Shown here in pieces: positions 1 to 11,148 of a stretch of DNA of 64,000 nucleotides (positions are counted from its first letter, which is position 1; each line of letters opens with the position of its first letter). The notes beneath the pieces were generated by a model. It was not told the DNA's origin, did not search any database, and worked only from the letters and a program-made list of their open reading frames with translations. The translations under genes and the position numbers were made by a program. The stretch is taken from the NCBI GenBank assembly GCA_030998015.1, contig JARWMV010000237.1, forward strand, positions 310,001-374,000, read 5' to 3'. This stretch comes from Ceratorhiza oryzae-sativae (Eukaryota; Basidiomycota; Agaricomycetes; Cantharellales; Ceratobasidiaceae).

Positions 1-2441
1 CCATGATTAGCAAGGTTAGTGGCTATTACCAAGCCTCGGCCTTTGATATTAATCGGGTTTATAGACGGCTGGCGGAATCGGCCTTCACATCCACAACATC
101 CGTGCCACCGGATCCTATATTGCAGGTACTAACGGGTACAGCAATGGTATTGTACCCATGCTGCGCGCATACGATGCCACTGCTCGTTACGTGGACCAAG
201 GCGGTAACAAGCGGCCTGGCGCGTTTGCCATTTACCTTGAGCCCTGGCATTCGGACATCTTTGAGTTCTTAGACCTGCGCAAGAACCACGGCAAAGAGGA
301 AGTTCGCGCCCGCGATTTGTTCTACGCACTTTGGATTCCGGACCTGTTGTATGTACACTCTGAACGCGACCGCTTTCAAAAACTGAATCAATGTCTAGTA
401 TGCAGCGTGTTGAGCAAGACGGTGATTGGTCCCTGTTTTGCCCGAATGAGGCGCCAGGGCTCGCCGACGTTCATAGCGCCGAGTTCGTCACCCTCTATGC
501 AAAATACGAAGCAGAAGGCCGAGCTCGCAAGACCATCAAGGCTCAGAAGTTGTGGTATGCAATTCTCGATGCACAAATTGAGACGGGTGGTCCATTCATG
601 CTCTACAAAGACGCGGCAAATGGTCAGTCTAAACTTCCTTGGAAAGTGTCCCCGGCTAACGATCATCAAAGCCAAATCTAACCAACAAAACCTCGGCACT
701 ATTAAATCCTCTAATCTTTGCACCGAAATTATTGAGTATTCTGCACCGGATGAAGTGGCTGTTTGCAACCTTGCGTCGATCGCTCTTCCTACTTTTATCG
801 TCAACGACCCATCCGCACCGCATGGAAAGCGCTACGACTTCCAGAAGTTACACGATGTGACCAAGGTCGTCACTAACAACTTGAATGCCATCATTGATGT
901 CAACTACTATCCTGTTCCCGAAGCTCGTAACTCGAACATGCGACACCGCCCCATTGGAATCGGCGTCCAGGGTTTGGCCGACGCATTTATGTGTCTCAAG
1001 ATGCCATTTGATTCTCCCGAGGCGCGCGAGCTCAATTTGCTTATTTTCGAGACTATCTACCATGCCGCGGTCGAGGCTAGTGCGGAGCTAGCTGAATCCC
1101 AGGGAGCATACTCGACCTTCCCCGGGTCGCCAGCGAGTCAAGGCAAACTGCAATTCGATTTGTGGGGCATCACGCCGACCGGATTGTGGGAATGGGAGGA
1201 TCTTAAAGCAAAGGTTGTGCGCACTGGACTCAGGAATTCGCTTTTGCTGGCGCCCATGCCCACGGCTAGCACCAGCCAAATTTTGGGCTTCAACGAGTGC
1301 TTCGAACCTTATACGAGGTAAGCACTTTTGCTACATGTAGGTTAATGTGGTCCCATAGCTCTTCGGTTCGTAGCAATATCTACACCCGTCGCGTGTTGGC
1401 TGGAGAATTCCAGGTCGTGTGTCCTTGGTTGCTCAAAGACCTGGTGACCCTGGGATTGTGGAACGATGACATGAAGAATATGATCATTGCCTCGGGTGGT
1501 ATGTTGCCATCCTCCAAGTCAAACCCAGTTAATAACATCCTCGGCACCTAGGCTCTATTCAGAATATTTCTGGAATCCCCGACGACATCAAAGCAATTTA
1601 CAAGACGGTGTGGGAGATCAGTCAGAAGACGGTGTTGAACTTGGCTGCAGACCGAGGTGCCTTTATCTGCCAAAGCCAGAGCTTAAACGTCCATCTTCAA
1701 AGCCCAACCCATCGCCAACTGGTGAGTTTAATTCCGGTAATATCGTATGCATAACTAATCGTCGGCTCAGACCAGTATGCATTTCTACGGTTGGAAGAAG
1801 GGCCTCAAAACCGGCATGTAGTACGTGAAATGTGTATCGCAACTGCTAGGCCATTGATTAACATTGTGTCTAGCTACTTGCGCACCCGCCCTGCTGCCCA
1901 AGCCATTCAGTTCACGGTGGACCAGAGCGTCATCAAGCAAGCGAACGCAGCCAAGGCTGCAGCGATCACGCCAGCAACTCTCGTCAAGCGAGAAATTAAA
2001 CAGGAGGCCCCAACTCCCTCGCTCTCGACTCCGGCCTCGATCGCTACCACTTCTGGCCTGTCCTCGACTCCTGCCCTCACGACCCCCACATCAACTGCAC
2101 CCTCCACCGTTTCAACAGCAATCACTCCAACCATTGCAACACTCCGGAACATGAGCCTCGCCAACAACGGACCGTCATCCCCTGCGATTTCCACAGCTGC
2201 AGTAAACGGCTCTTCACTTTCACTTCCCGTATCCAATGCATCCACGCCGTCGGTGGCGGAAACAGCCCCAACAAACATCACGTCAAATGGGAGAGACTCG
2301 AGTGCATCCACCCAGGCCCCGGCTGAGATCGACCCAGAATATGCCGCGGCGCTCGAGCGGCAACGCCAACGTGAGCTAGAGCAGGCCAAGCTGTATTGCT
2401 CGCTAGAGAATAAAGAATCTTGTGAAATGTGTTCAGGGTGA
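1..2441 (+). CDS. RNR1: Ribonucleotide reductase large subunit (R1), 3' part, window starts inside gene
   Basis: Class I ribonucleoside-diphosphate reductase large chain, which makes dNDPs from NDPs in the cytosol. The readable exons are 1-14, 65-348, 399-622, 672-1317, 1374-1498, 1552-1721, 1771-1820 and 1874-2441, joined by introns of 49-56 bp, all GT-AG. Together they give about 692 codons in one frame. Visible signatures are [18 protein letters not shown] near the start, the radical/catalytic NLCTE triad, the second active-site cysteine in [10 protein letters not shown], the LAGEFQVV stretch, and the C-terminal CEMC redox pair that shuttles electrons to the active site. The tail before that pair is unusually long, about 150 residues rich in Ser, Thr, Pro and Ala. 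The N-terminal ATP cone lies outside the window. Identity is very secure. Confidence 0.97.
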
Positions 2442-2605
2442 GATCCTGGTTTCCCATGTTTGAATTTGCGTCTTGTAATTCTGTAGTTTTGGTTTGAATG
2501 CTATCATGAATTTCCGTTTAATTCTGCGTCTGACTCACAGGGTGTGGCTGCGGTCTCGGCGTTCCTGTCACCCCCGAACCACGCGATGTGCCCGGGGGTA
2601 TCCTG

Positions 2606-2614
2606 TATATAAAT
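2606..2614 (+). promoter_or_regulatory. TATA box upstream of the small MGIRR gene
   Basis: TATATAAAT lies about 62 bp before the ATG at 2676. The paralogous gene at 8188 has TATATAATT in the matching place, and flanking bases such as GTGCCCGGGG and GCTCCTCAAGCTT also match, so the promoter was copied with the gene. Confidence 0.5.
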
Positions 2615-2675
2615 TGGCAGTTCTTTGCTCCTCAAGCTTCCCCACCCGCCTTCTCACAACTGTTTAAGCGTTGAT

Positions 2676-3324
2676 ATGGGCATCCGTCGCAGTAGCGTGC
2701 TGGCCGGCCGCGATGAGCTCGGGTAGGTCTTCTCATATTGTTCAAGAATTCGGATGCTGAGCGTATCATAGCATATCCGTTGGTATGGCGTACCAATGCC
2801 CCATAATTTACTTCGCCATCCTCCTTGTCGAGTACATTTCGGCCCCTTTTCAATGTTTCGCATTACCAGAACCTATCGTTCATCCCATCTCCCCACCGTC
2901 TCCATCCGCCGCTTGGCGCGCGCGCGGCCGGCAGTACGCCACCGTCCGAGGCGAGCCCATGCCCGCAGAAGATGGAGAGCAATACCCTACACACGCGTCA
3001 AGCCTACACTGCGCCGCACTCGCAATAGTGCTTGGCATCCTGTTTTGGGTCGACATTTATCACCAAGGTGTCGGGGGTCTCGTTTGTCGCCCAGCCCTCT
3101 TGTGCTACCCCCCCCCTACGCTTAACGCGAATGGACGACACACAACCGCACCGTAAGTGGTCTGCATATCCTGGAATTCTTCACGCTGACCGTCAACCAG
3201 GGCCGAGTCATATAGTCACATCTACTTACTGATCGTATCCACTTTGGTCTGTTGGCCATCGTCACACAACGATAACCATAATCTAGGCTATCCGCGTTGC
3301 TTTTCCCGTTTACATTTCGCTTGA
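2676..3324 (+). CDS. Small unknown protein, copy 1 of a duplicated gene (MGIRR type)
   Basis: No family recognised. Proposed exons are 2676-2722, 2772-3152 and 3201-3324, with introns of 49 and 48 bp. The join gives exactly 184 codons including stop. The support is a paralogue at 8188-8625: both start MG(I/V)RR(S/N)(S/N)V and continue GRDELG, both have a phase-2 intron at the same codon, and both share an RGR..ATV.G.P block followed by a hydrophobic stretch with AIxxG. Hydrophobic segments near residues 25-45, 105-120 and 145-158 suggest membrane association. The two copies keep different frames near their 3' ends, so at least one has drifted. Lineage-specific gene or decaying gene is possible. 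Confidence 0.45.
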
Positions 3325-4283
3325 TGCGCCCTTTTGTTTCGCTTTGGTTTGTGCTTGTGTTCCATATCAATCCTAGAAAAGCAGACCACGTGTAACGATC
3401 TCCAATGGAATCCGTGTAGCCTACAGCCTGAAAGACATTGCAAACGAAAGCAGAGATGAAGGGGAGGCAGGGTTGTTTGGAATGAATCCGGGGAGACCAG
3501 CGAGCGAGAGATTCAATCGCACCCATCAAGTTTTATCTGCCCTCTTGTAGGAATGCTCATTACGGTCGGACCCATATCGGATATACATCGACGTTATCGT
3601 GGCTGGTGTCTCTATCACTGCCGTACGAGAAAGGTACCCCAGCCGAGGGCGACCTGTTTGGCAGGAGGGGATGTCGAAAAGAAGAGGAGATCAACGGTAA
3701 CGCAAAACTATATTCGCCGGACCTGAAGCCCAAATTAACGTTTGATCGAGACAAACAGCTCCTACGTCAAGCTGCCGTTTCGCGCCGCTTCCAGGCCGTT
3801 GGAACGAAAGGGTTCGCGAATAAAGTCAAGCTCATCCGGGGACTGACACCCATGACTCCAACAGTCTTCATATAATATAAACGCCTATCTTCGAACGAGT
3901 GTTTCTCCAGACGCCATTCCTGCGTGAGCGTGACCTGTTAGTAGGATTTTCACCAGCAGCGGCACAATCATACCTTTTTTTTACTATTTTATCTCGGCAC
4001 TGGTTTTCGAGATTCTCCGGTCGTTGTGCACTTGAAGGAAAAGATGAGAAAATGGCCGGGATCCATAGCGCTTTTTCTCCAAACCATTCAGCAACATCAG
4101 CCGCTTTGCTCTTTGGAGATAATTCGATCCAACGGCAGTTGCGCGAAGCATTTTTGTCGGTCACGTGAAGATAAACCCCACCCCGCTGCGACAATCCATC
4201 TGGGCAAGAATCGGCACAAAAGCGCTTCGCTACTAGAAACTATATCCCTCGAATAGGCAGATTGACTAGCCGCGGGAATAGCG
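3325..4283. other. Region between two unknown ORFs, weakly conserved with copy 2
   Basis: No recognisable gene. A short open stretch near 3600-3680 reads LSWLVSLSLP..GDL..G.R and resembles LSWPVTLARL..EDL..GKR at about 9085-9180 in the second segment copy at the same relative distance. This suggests an undefined exon of the duplicated locus. Confidence 0.3.
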
Positions 4284-4991
4284 TTGCATCGGGCCAGCCC
4301 GGGGTCCTGGGCATGGTCACGGGATGGTGTGGGCAAAGCGGCATTGGACAACGACACCACGTCTCGCACAACCCAGAGCCACGATGGGAATGCCCTCACC
4401 CATGACAGACCACCGCGAGGCACCGCGTCAGTACGTAACCTGTTATCGCCTTCCACCGAACAGCCTAGGCTGATACCAGAACCAAGGCACGCCCCCGTCC
4501 CGCATGACGTGATCCGGCCGCAGACCTGGTGTATCCTCTCGCTGGCCCTTCGGTTTCCCCCGTTCCTGTCCTTCCTTGCGTGGTTTGGCGACGAGCACAA
4601 CGAGGTAGACGAAACACCAGAGCCAACGACTGTCGAGCAGCATCACGTCCAACACGAAGCTTTGCAGCACCGGCAATCGTTAATCGCCTCCGGAACTCCC
4701 CCAATCGAGATAAACGCACCGAGACAGCCCTGCAGCCTGTCATTTGTGGCACGCTGGCTCCTGTTCCTCTTGTTCTTCATGATGTCGCTGTCACGGTGGC
4801 CGAATATCGAAGGATTCTCAAGGGCCTTGCCTGACTCGGAACCGCTGATCTCTCAATTTGTGCCAACTGTTGGAAACGTGAGGGAGACCGCAATGGCAGC
4901 TCGTGAAGCGGTCATTGTCTGCTACCCTGAAGAGAACGCCGCGTCTCGTCTTCTCGAGACTCTTTTCGAGCGTATCTGCGCGCTATACTAA
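4284..4991 (+). CDS. Unknown ORF with hydrophobic C-terminal part, copy 1
   Basis: A 235-codon open frame. The first half is low in recognisable features. The second half holds CSLSFVARWLLFLLFF followed by a tail ending ICALY. The segment copy at 10044-10386 encodes CSLPFVPRWFLFLVLV and ends FYVIY at the same distance from its stop, so this frame is probably coding or recently was. It lies about 1 kb after the MGIRR gene on the same strand and may be the last exon of a longer multi-exon gene. No family recognised. The minus strand is also open in places, so the strand assignment rests on the paralogy. Confidence 0.4.
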   Translation: MHRASPGSWAWSRDGVGKAALDNDTTSRTTQSHDGNALTHDRPPRGTASVRNLLSPSTEQPRLIPEPRHAPVPHDVIRPQTWCILSLALRFPPFLSFLAWFGDEHNEVDETPEPTTVEQHHVQHEALQHRQSLIASGTPPIEINAPRQPCSLSFVARWLLFLLFFMMSLSRWPNIEGFSRALPDSEPLISQFVPTVGNVRETAMAAREAVIVCYPEENAASRLLETLFERICALY

Positions 4992-6000
4992 GCACATTAG
5001 TAAGCATTCCGGATCTGCCTCATGGATTCGATTGACTAACCTCGGAATCGAGCATGCCACAGAAACGCCCATGAAGAATGTGATTACACCCTTGGTTTTC
5101 CGAAGAACATTCCTCTCTGCTAGCGCCTGTTTTCTTGTTTTGGAGATAAGCATCAACATGTCTGACCCCAATCCGCTCGCCACAAGCCAACCACATGTAC
5201 CTTCAGGACGTTTCTCCGCCGTCTCCATGAAATATGCGATTATCTAGGACTGTGCGCTTTCCCGCTGTTGTAAATTCCACTTGATCCAATGACATTCACG
5301 GTACCCAAATATCCACCCCAGATATCCTCGAGCTGCGATTTGACGCAAGAAGAACAAGAGGAATGTCCAGAGGGCGGGTCATGGTTCAGTGCACCAGCAG
5401 TCTTCCGAACGAAGTGGTCCAAGTACAGAACGGTTCTGTTGTGGAGCGCCAGCCTCGGATAGAGCCACAATTAACAAAACTCGGATGCAACGACAGGAAC
5501 TACCTAGAACCTAAAAATCCCAATGATCAGGGTGTGCTAGCAAGGGAAAGTCCAACTGGGGGGAGAAGAGTCGCAGGGCCATGACCGATGTCAACTTATA
5601 ACTCTCCGCGTAGGTCATGTGTTAATCGGCTATTACTCGCTCCGATAGACTCGGCAGCAATGGACCAACATTATTTGTCAATATCGTCAAATGGATGATC
5701 GGCTGTATGGGTTTCAAGGGAGCAGGAATGGTCAAGAGCCCGCGGCACGGTTATAGTTCAGGTCAACACATATGGAATGCCATGGCTACTGGTACGACTT
5801 GCCTCGGAGTCTGTACCAAGTAGAGAGCGATGGCCAGAAGGTCCGACAGAGAGTGGGTGGACTCCAGGGCATGGGTCGCAGCTACGTCCGCGGGGTAGCG
5901 GTTATAAATCAGTTATCAGGCTCACACAGCCCATAGCCCGGGGTGGATGGAAATCATCCCCGAAAGTGCAGGTGGCTTGTAGCCTTTCCCCAGGTGAGAT
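4992..6000. other. Intergenic, no supported gene
   Basis: Only short overlapping open frames on both strands. A minus-strand frame at 4983-5228 faintly recalls the DUF6534 membrane family (WLVASGLGSDML), but it cannot be extended with confidence. Confidence 0.3.
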
Positions 6001-6990
6001 GGTGTTGGAACAATGGGAAGATAAGACTGAGCCACAAGATACTGATTGAAGTTGTAAGCTGAACTTACGCAAGGCACGACCACTCTTTTGGCTCCTACCC
6101 AAACTATGGTGCCCCGGCGTCACTTCAAAACCGGCCACCAGGCTATGCTAGCAATTTCGACGTCTCACTTGTCTAGTCTACCCCTATCACGACCACAAGG
6201 CCGCTGGGCGACAAGTTCGACAGAACATGAGGATGCAGTGTGCTCCAGAAGTTTCATGCCCACGTGAACCCGCCATAACTCGTACCTCGAGCGCAACGTG
6301 CATTCGCGAACAGGGGAAGTCCAAGCGACTCGTGATAATTGAATGGAGGAAGCTAGGTCGAAGGAGGAATTGTCTATAATCGCCCAGATACAAATGTAGG
6401 GTCAATTTACTTACTTGGTTTTTTATGGATATGGCCCGTAGTAGAATATAAGGTTAGGTTAGGGTGCTTGACATTAGAGTTTGAGGTTCCAACATAGATC
6501 CAGCAACAATGGTGTTTCGGGTTGAAAATGGTTGGGTCATCAGTCGAAGAATGCAGGCATATTTGGCCTCTCGGTGTTCCTGAGGGCGCTCGATCCGAGG
6601 CCTTACTTGCGCAAGAGTGTTGGACGGTGAACATAGCACAACTCAACGTTTGTGAGTCCCAACTTGTGTGTCAGAGTTAGTACAAGTGATACACGAGCCT
6701 CATCATCATGATTGACTGACATACCATTTTGAGGCTGGCATCCAACGCCCCTCTCGCACCTTCTGCGCCGCAGTATTTCGTATTCAGCCATAGATCATCT
6801 GGTCCGAGTCTTCCAACGTTTTGTTCTCAGAGATTGGCTTGCCCATCCCCAAATGTCTGTCTCATCGCATCTCGAAGTCCTGGCTGAATGTGGTTCGTCT
6901 GAGCCATATCAATGTTGAACACACCCTTGAGTGCTCATGCAACTAAAATAGACGTCCCATTATGCACTCCCAGCGGCAACGTCTATAACA
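6000..6990 (-). pseudogene. Aldo-keto reductase pseudogene (copy 1)
   Basis: A decayed minus-strand copy of the reductase at 11149-12439. Read in gene order, nucleotide similarity starts near 6990 with the HIDTAQ/YH region. It passes through the TTKY-like block and the GARGALDASLK helix near 6740-6790, an exon end with GTATGT, and LGLTNVELCYVHRP at about 6620-6660. It then continues through an STRN.. intron remnant, the exon ending GTACGAGTTATGGCGGGTTCAC near 6270, and exon 5 near 6060-6120. Frames are broken many times and the start is lost. Intron positions are still visible at the same codons as in the intact paralogue, so this is a duplicated gene rather than a retrocopy. Confidence 0.75.
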
Positions 6991-7600
6991 GAGCAAGCAT
7001 GCTCGCCACCAAGCGGAGGCGTTGATGTGAGGCGACACGATTTCGAGGCTAGAAGGTTAGAACAAAACGTTGATTGACCCTGGTACAGACGATGCGATGA
7101 CAGGTGTTGTCAAGACGAACAGAATGGCGATAAGATTAGATGCGGCAAATGCTGTGCAGCTGTGATCATTGCATACATGGCTCGTGGTCTCCTCTTACTA
7201 ATGTAAACGGCGTGGCTCATGAAGATCACCCCAGCCTGAGACGCTTGCTTTATTGCTCGGTCCGAAGACTCTCTCCCGGCCGAGAATCCCACGTCTACGC
7301 CGAATGCGGCAACTTGCAGATTACGCATGTCCATGTTTCTTTCATGCACGTTGCGTTTATTCGTCCTCCCGTTTATATTCTATTCATGTAAGCGTCTCAT
7401 TTCGAGCCGTTCGCGTGGCTTGGACCGGACTACTCAGCCAAACCCCGAAAATCTAGTTAGCGTGTACTAGCTCCACAGGTCTAAGTATGCTTTCGAGCGC
7501 TCGCTAGATCCGAAGTAGCACGGGCTACCGGCGCTATCAGCATCTGGTTAGCGCTCAGAAACATACTTAGACAGCAGGGCATTATCACGTGCTAACTAGT
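6991..7600. other. Intergenic, no supported gene
   Basis: I see no coding, RNA or repeat signal here apart from short chance open frames. Confidence 0.4.
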
Positions 7601-7601
7601 T

Positions 7602-7750
7602 GTTTTTTTTTTTTTTTTTTTTTTTTTGGTTACGTTCGTTCTATTGTATAGAAAATAGAAACAAGTTACATGAACAAAGTCAAAGTACGTATACAAAGGC
7701 AGAGCCTGGAACGAAGAAAAAGTAACGAGCATGAAAAAAGCGGGACGTGA
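7602..7750 (-). mobile_element. 5'-truncated LINE (Tad-like) 3' end, minus orientation
   Basis: A run of more than 25 T (7602-7628) followed by about 120 bp. The sequence AACAAGTTACATGAACAAAGTC near 7662-7683 closely matches the 3' end of the LINE at 32.4-41.1 kb (AACGAGCTACATGAACACATC). The insert is flanked by imperfect direct repeats TCACGTGCTAACTA (about 7583-7596) and TCACGTGGTAACTA (about 7752-7765). Poly(T) at the left plus flanking repeats are the marks of target-primed reverse transcription on the minus strand. The repeats differ by one base, so it is not very recent. Confidence 0.65.
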
Positions 7751-8187
7751 GGTCACGTGGTAACTATATTTTCAGGGATTGGCCGAGTAAATATCACCCA
7801 TGTCCTTGATCGACGGGCTGCTTTCCGCTAGATAGAAGGCTTTTAGCGATAGTGCTTCCGCACGGGAGTTTCTGAGAACAAGCCCTTTTGTTGATTTATC
7901 TTTGCTGGTACCGGAGCCGAGGCACTGCACGTTCGGATGTCCTGAAGAGAGGATTGCCCACTTTGGGTACAATATTCATTTGGCACCAACTACCATATGA
8001 CCGGCTCAATCTCGGCAGCCGGCACACGTCCAAGTAGAAGGGTGAGCGCTGGGGTTTGGCCGGCGAGTACTTGGGTGTCCGGGGTATGGTATCAAGTATG
8101 TCATTATATAATTGTTATCCTCACGGGCTCCCCAGCTTACATCCTCCACCTCGTGCGAGCCCACCAAACATAGCCCCATACAATAGA
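7751..8187. other. Upstream region of the second MG(V)RR gene
   Basis: Contains GTGTCCGGGG and TATATAATT (8105-8113), matching the promoter of the paralogue at 2676. No other gene signal. Confidence 0.4.
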
Positions 8188-8625
8188 ATGGGTGTACGTC
8201 GCAATAATGTATCGAGCGGTCGTGATGAGTTGGGGTGGGTCGTTCATACTACCACAGAGAAGCGATGCTAAACGGGTGATAGCACATCTATCGATACGAC
8301 GCACCATTGCCGCGTATTTTGCCTAAATACCCTCTTCTGCCGCATCCCTGCCCTATCAATGTTGCTCCAACTACCAGCCCTTGTCATCGTGCGCCTTGGT
8401 CCGCCGCCCCACTTGACTCCTCCCGCGCGCGGCCGCCGGGAAGCTACAGTTCAAGGCGCGCCCACCGCACCGCCTAGTGAGGCGAACAACTCGGCGAGGA
8501 CTCTCGAATCGTGGTGCTGCGCGACTTCCGCCATTGCATTTGGTATGCTGCTTTCGCTCATCATGAACGGCACAATTGCGCTCCCCGGGGTCTCCATTGC
8601 CGCCCGATCCCTGCCACACCCTTAA
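8188..8625 (+). CDS. Small unknown protein, copy 2 of a duplicated gene (MGVRR type)
   Basis: Paralogue of the gene at 2676. Exon 1 is 8188-8234, the intron is 8235-8282, and exon 2 runs from 8283 to the TAA at 8623-8625. The result is 129 residues. Exon 1 has the same length (47 nt) and phase as in the paralogue, and the peptide MGVRRNN..SSGRDELG is clearly related. A hydrophobic stretch follows near residues 40-55 and another around AIAFGMLLSLIM. Downstream nucleotide similarity to copy 1 continues in another frame past the stop, so this copy may be shortened by a frame change, or the true 3' structure may differ. Function unknown. Confidence 0.45.
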
Positions 8626-10043
8626 CCTTCACTTCGCGTCAAACCGTGATATGGCTGCGGTAGGTTCCTACGACAACTCGCGACCCAGCGGACTAATCGT
8701 TCGTTACGGATCCGTGCAGCCGTACCCCTTACCGATTAAAACGACATGCAACCTCGTATGCTTGACTTATGCTGCCCCACTCCCCACTCACCCTCTTGCT
8801 TTCAATTTAATCTGTGCCTGCTTGACGTTTGCATTTGTTATAAAAATATAGAATGAGTAACGTACCAATGGATCGAATATGTTCTGTATAGCAACAACCT
8901 TGGCGTGAGCGCGCAAGTAGCTGTGAGTCCAGAACCAAGGACAAGCCAACACGAGGAACGACAGGATGAACAGGAAGGTTCATGGATAAGTCAAACTCAC
9001 ATGCACCTGGGTGTTATATACTCTTGGTTATCTCGATCTGGGATATGCCTTGCGGCTAGTTACTTCATCAGGCGTGGATCATCAAGTCAGTTATCTTGGC
9101 CAGTGACCCTAGCGCGATTGAGTAGAGAAAATAACAAAGGGTTCGACCGAGAGGACCTGGAGTTGATCTGCATGGGAAAGAGGTCCTGCTTGCCGATGTC
9201 ATACTAAAAACGGCACGGCTTGCGAATAATGTCAAAACTGGATGACAGATTGACGTGTCGTCGATCAAACTCTCCACAAGTATGCACTTTTAAGAGAGAA
9301 CCTTATGATATACGCCGTAGCACACAAGTTGCGAACGATGCCATGTAATATCAGCCAGTCTAGAAAACGTCAGTCATTGACTGATCGCGAAATGCTGTCA
9401 TGCGTTTACTGCACCTTTCCCATGTCGTTGCTTTCGAGCTCCTAAGTACCCAATCTTTTCGACCCCGCAAGGTGATGGGGGCTAAACCAAAGTTTAAATG
9501 AACGCTACGCGGACGACAGAGGTCGGTTTTCCTCCAAAGCTTTCGGGATCCGCACGATTTCGCCGTATCACGTGAAAAGCTCCCATGCTGAGTTATTCTT
9601 CATTCCAGATTACGAGCAAGCGGGTTTGTGTGCGACGCCAGGAAACCAAGAGTTCCATTCTGCAGGTTCCCGGATACTGTCTAGAGAACATGGATGAGCG
9701 GGAATTGGGGAACAATTCACCGGATGCACACCTAACACCAGCAACAGTAGAGACAACCACGACATACACGGTGCCAGCGCACATCACCCAGAGCTTACAA
9801 TGGGCAAATCCTTAATCGACTCGACCCGATACGGTGGCGTGCAAGAGTACGTTGATCCACATGCGATAACCAGCAGAGATGACGCTAACACATGGATAAA
9901 GGTTAGACGCTGAACCCGGCAACCATGAGGTCCAACCTTCGTACTGCGTCCTCCATGCTTCGATATGCTTTTTCATTCTTTTGCGGGCTACGCTGAATAT
10001 CAGGGAGGGTGCCCGAGTCGACGAGGTCGCGAGGACGGATGTA
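8626..10043. other. Unresolved middle of segment copy 2
   Basis: Holds one short open stretch (about 9080-9205) related to 3600-3680 of copy 1. It probably contains exons of the same undefined gene, but I could not build a continuous model on either strand. Confidence 0.3.
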
Positions 10044-10386
10044 GACCTGTCTCCAAGGCAGGGCTTGGTTAGAACGCGGCGGTACGGTCGTTGCTGGAGG
10101 CCTTCTTCGTGACCCGGCTCTCCATAGAGAAAGAATATGCAGCCTTCCTTTCGTTCCCCGGTGGTTCCTATTTCTCGTCCTTGTCACCATCTTCCTATCC
10201 CAGCGGCCCACGGGCTGGGAGCGAACCAGGGCCTTGGTCAATCCATCCATATACGAATTCGTTTGGGCCACTGCAAGCGGAATGGCAATGATAGTTTGGT
10301 GGCCGGTAATCGAGTTCTGTTGGGACACGAGTGCTCGTATTCGTTTGTGGAAACTTGTGTTTAATGTGTTTTACGTGATCTATTAA
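10044..10386 (+). CDS. Unknown hydrophobic exon, copy 2 (paralogue of the ORF ending at 4991)
   Basis: Open frame without an internal ATG near its start, ending TAA at 10384-10386. It encodes CSLPFVPRWFLFLVLVTIF, then a loop, a second hydrophobic block GMAMIVWWPVIEF, and ends FYVIY. The first block aligns with CSLSFVARWLLFLLFF of copy 1 and both ORFs end about 85 codons later in a tyrosine. It is probably a terminal exon, with the upstream exons not identified. Family unknown. Confidence 0.35.
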
Positions 10387-11148
10387 GTAAGCACGTACAA
10401 ATCAGACCCGTTCGATCGTCGGCCAACGGCATTGCCTTGCAGCGCTGCGGAAATATCCTTTGGAAAATATCCACAGAATGCTGGCCCTCCCTAAAGGACA
10501 TTCCGAGATTCTATCTGTTTTTCCTCAATTTGTTTGATATGATGTTGTGAGCAGGATTGTTTTGTCGAATTGTTTGCTTTAACGTGCGGTACCCACCTCT
10601 GAGATATGCTCTACTGTGACCCCGGCTATGTTTCTAGTAGTTGCCATCACCATAATTGACCGTGCCATGCGTGCCACCGGTGTATAAGCCCTAGAACCCA
10701 AGTACAAATAGCTTTAGCGCAGTAGTTGGGGGCTTTGCGAAAGGGCAACAGCTTTGGTCGTTCAGGAGGCTGGATCGTTTGGGGTTGGTCTCGAGGTGCG
10801 ATGGGGTTGGGGTGGAGTGCGAGAGTTTGGAACCTTTGCCCACGCAACCAAGACCTCATAGTCAAGAGAAACGCAGTCAAGGATGGGTGGCTGGCTGAAC
10901 CGGAGTTCACTGAGCGAGAACGAAAAATGTTGGGTGGGGAACGATAATTGGTTAGAACTAGTGCTTCATGGATGTGGGGCAATATGTAAATCGGCTAATG
11001 ACCGGAAAGAATCGGTGGAAGGTTGGCTGATTGTTGATAGGGCGAGTGTACATGTGCGATGGTGATGGTGAGAGGGTAAAGGATATGATTCAGCGCATCG
11101 AAAGGGTACATATGGCAACAATGAACAATATGATTGCCACTAGTACGA
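10387..11148. other. 3' flank between convergent genes
   Basis: Carries the frame-shifted continuation of the aldo-keto reductase tail (11090-11200), which would encode a membrane anchor. Otherwise no supported feature. Confidence 0.4.

Noticed and set aside
4983..5228. Minus-strand frame resembling DUF6534 membrane proteins
   Set aside because: The WLVASGLGSDML match is short, the following exon breaks frame at once, and the plus strand here is better supported by the segment paralogy.
4443..9000. Apparent shared CCTTGGTTCTGG motif on the minus strand in both segment copies
   Set aside because: The two sites are not at the same relative position in the copies, so the match is probably chance.
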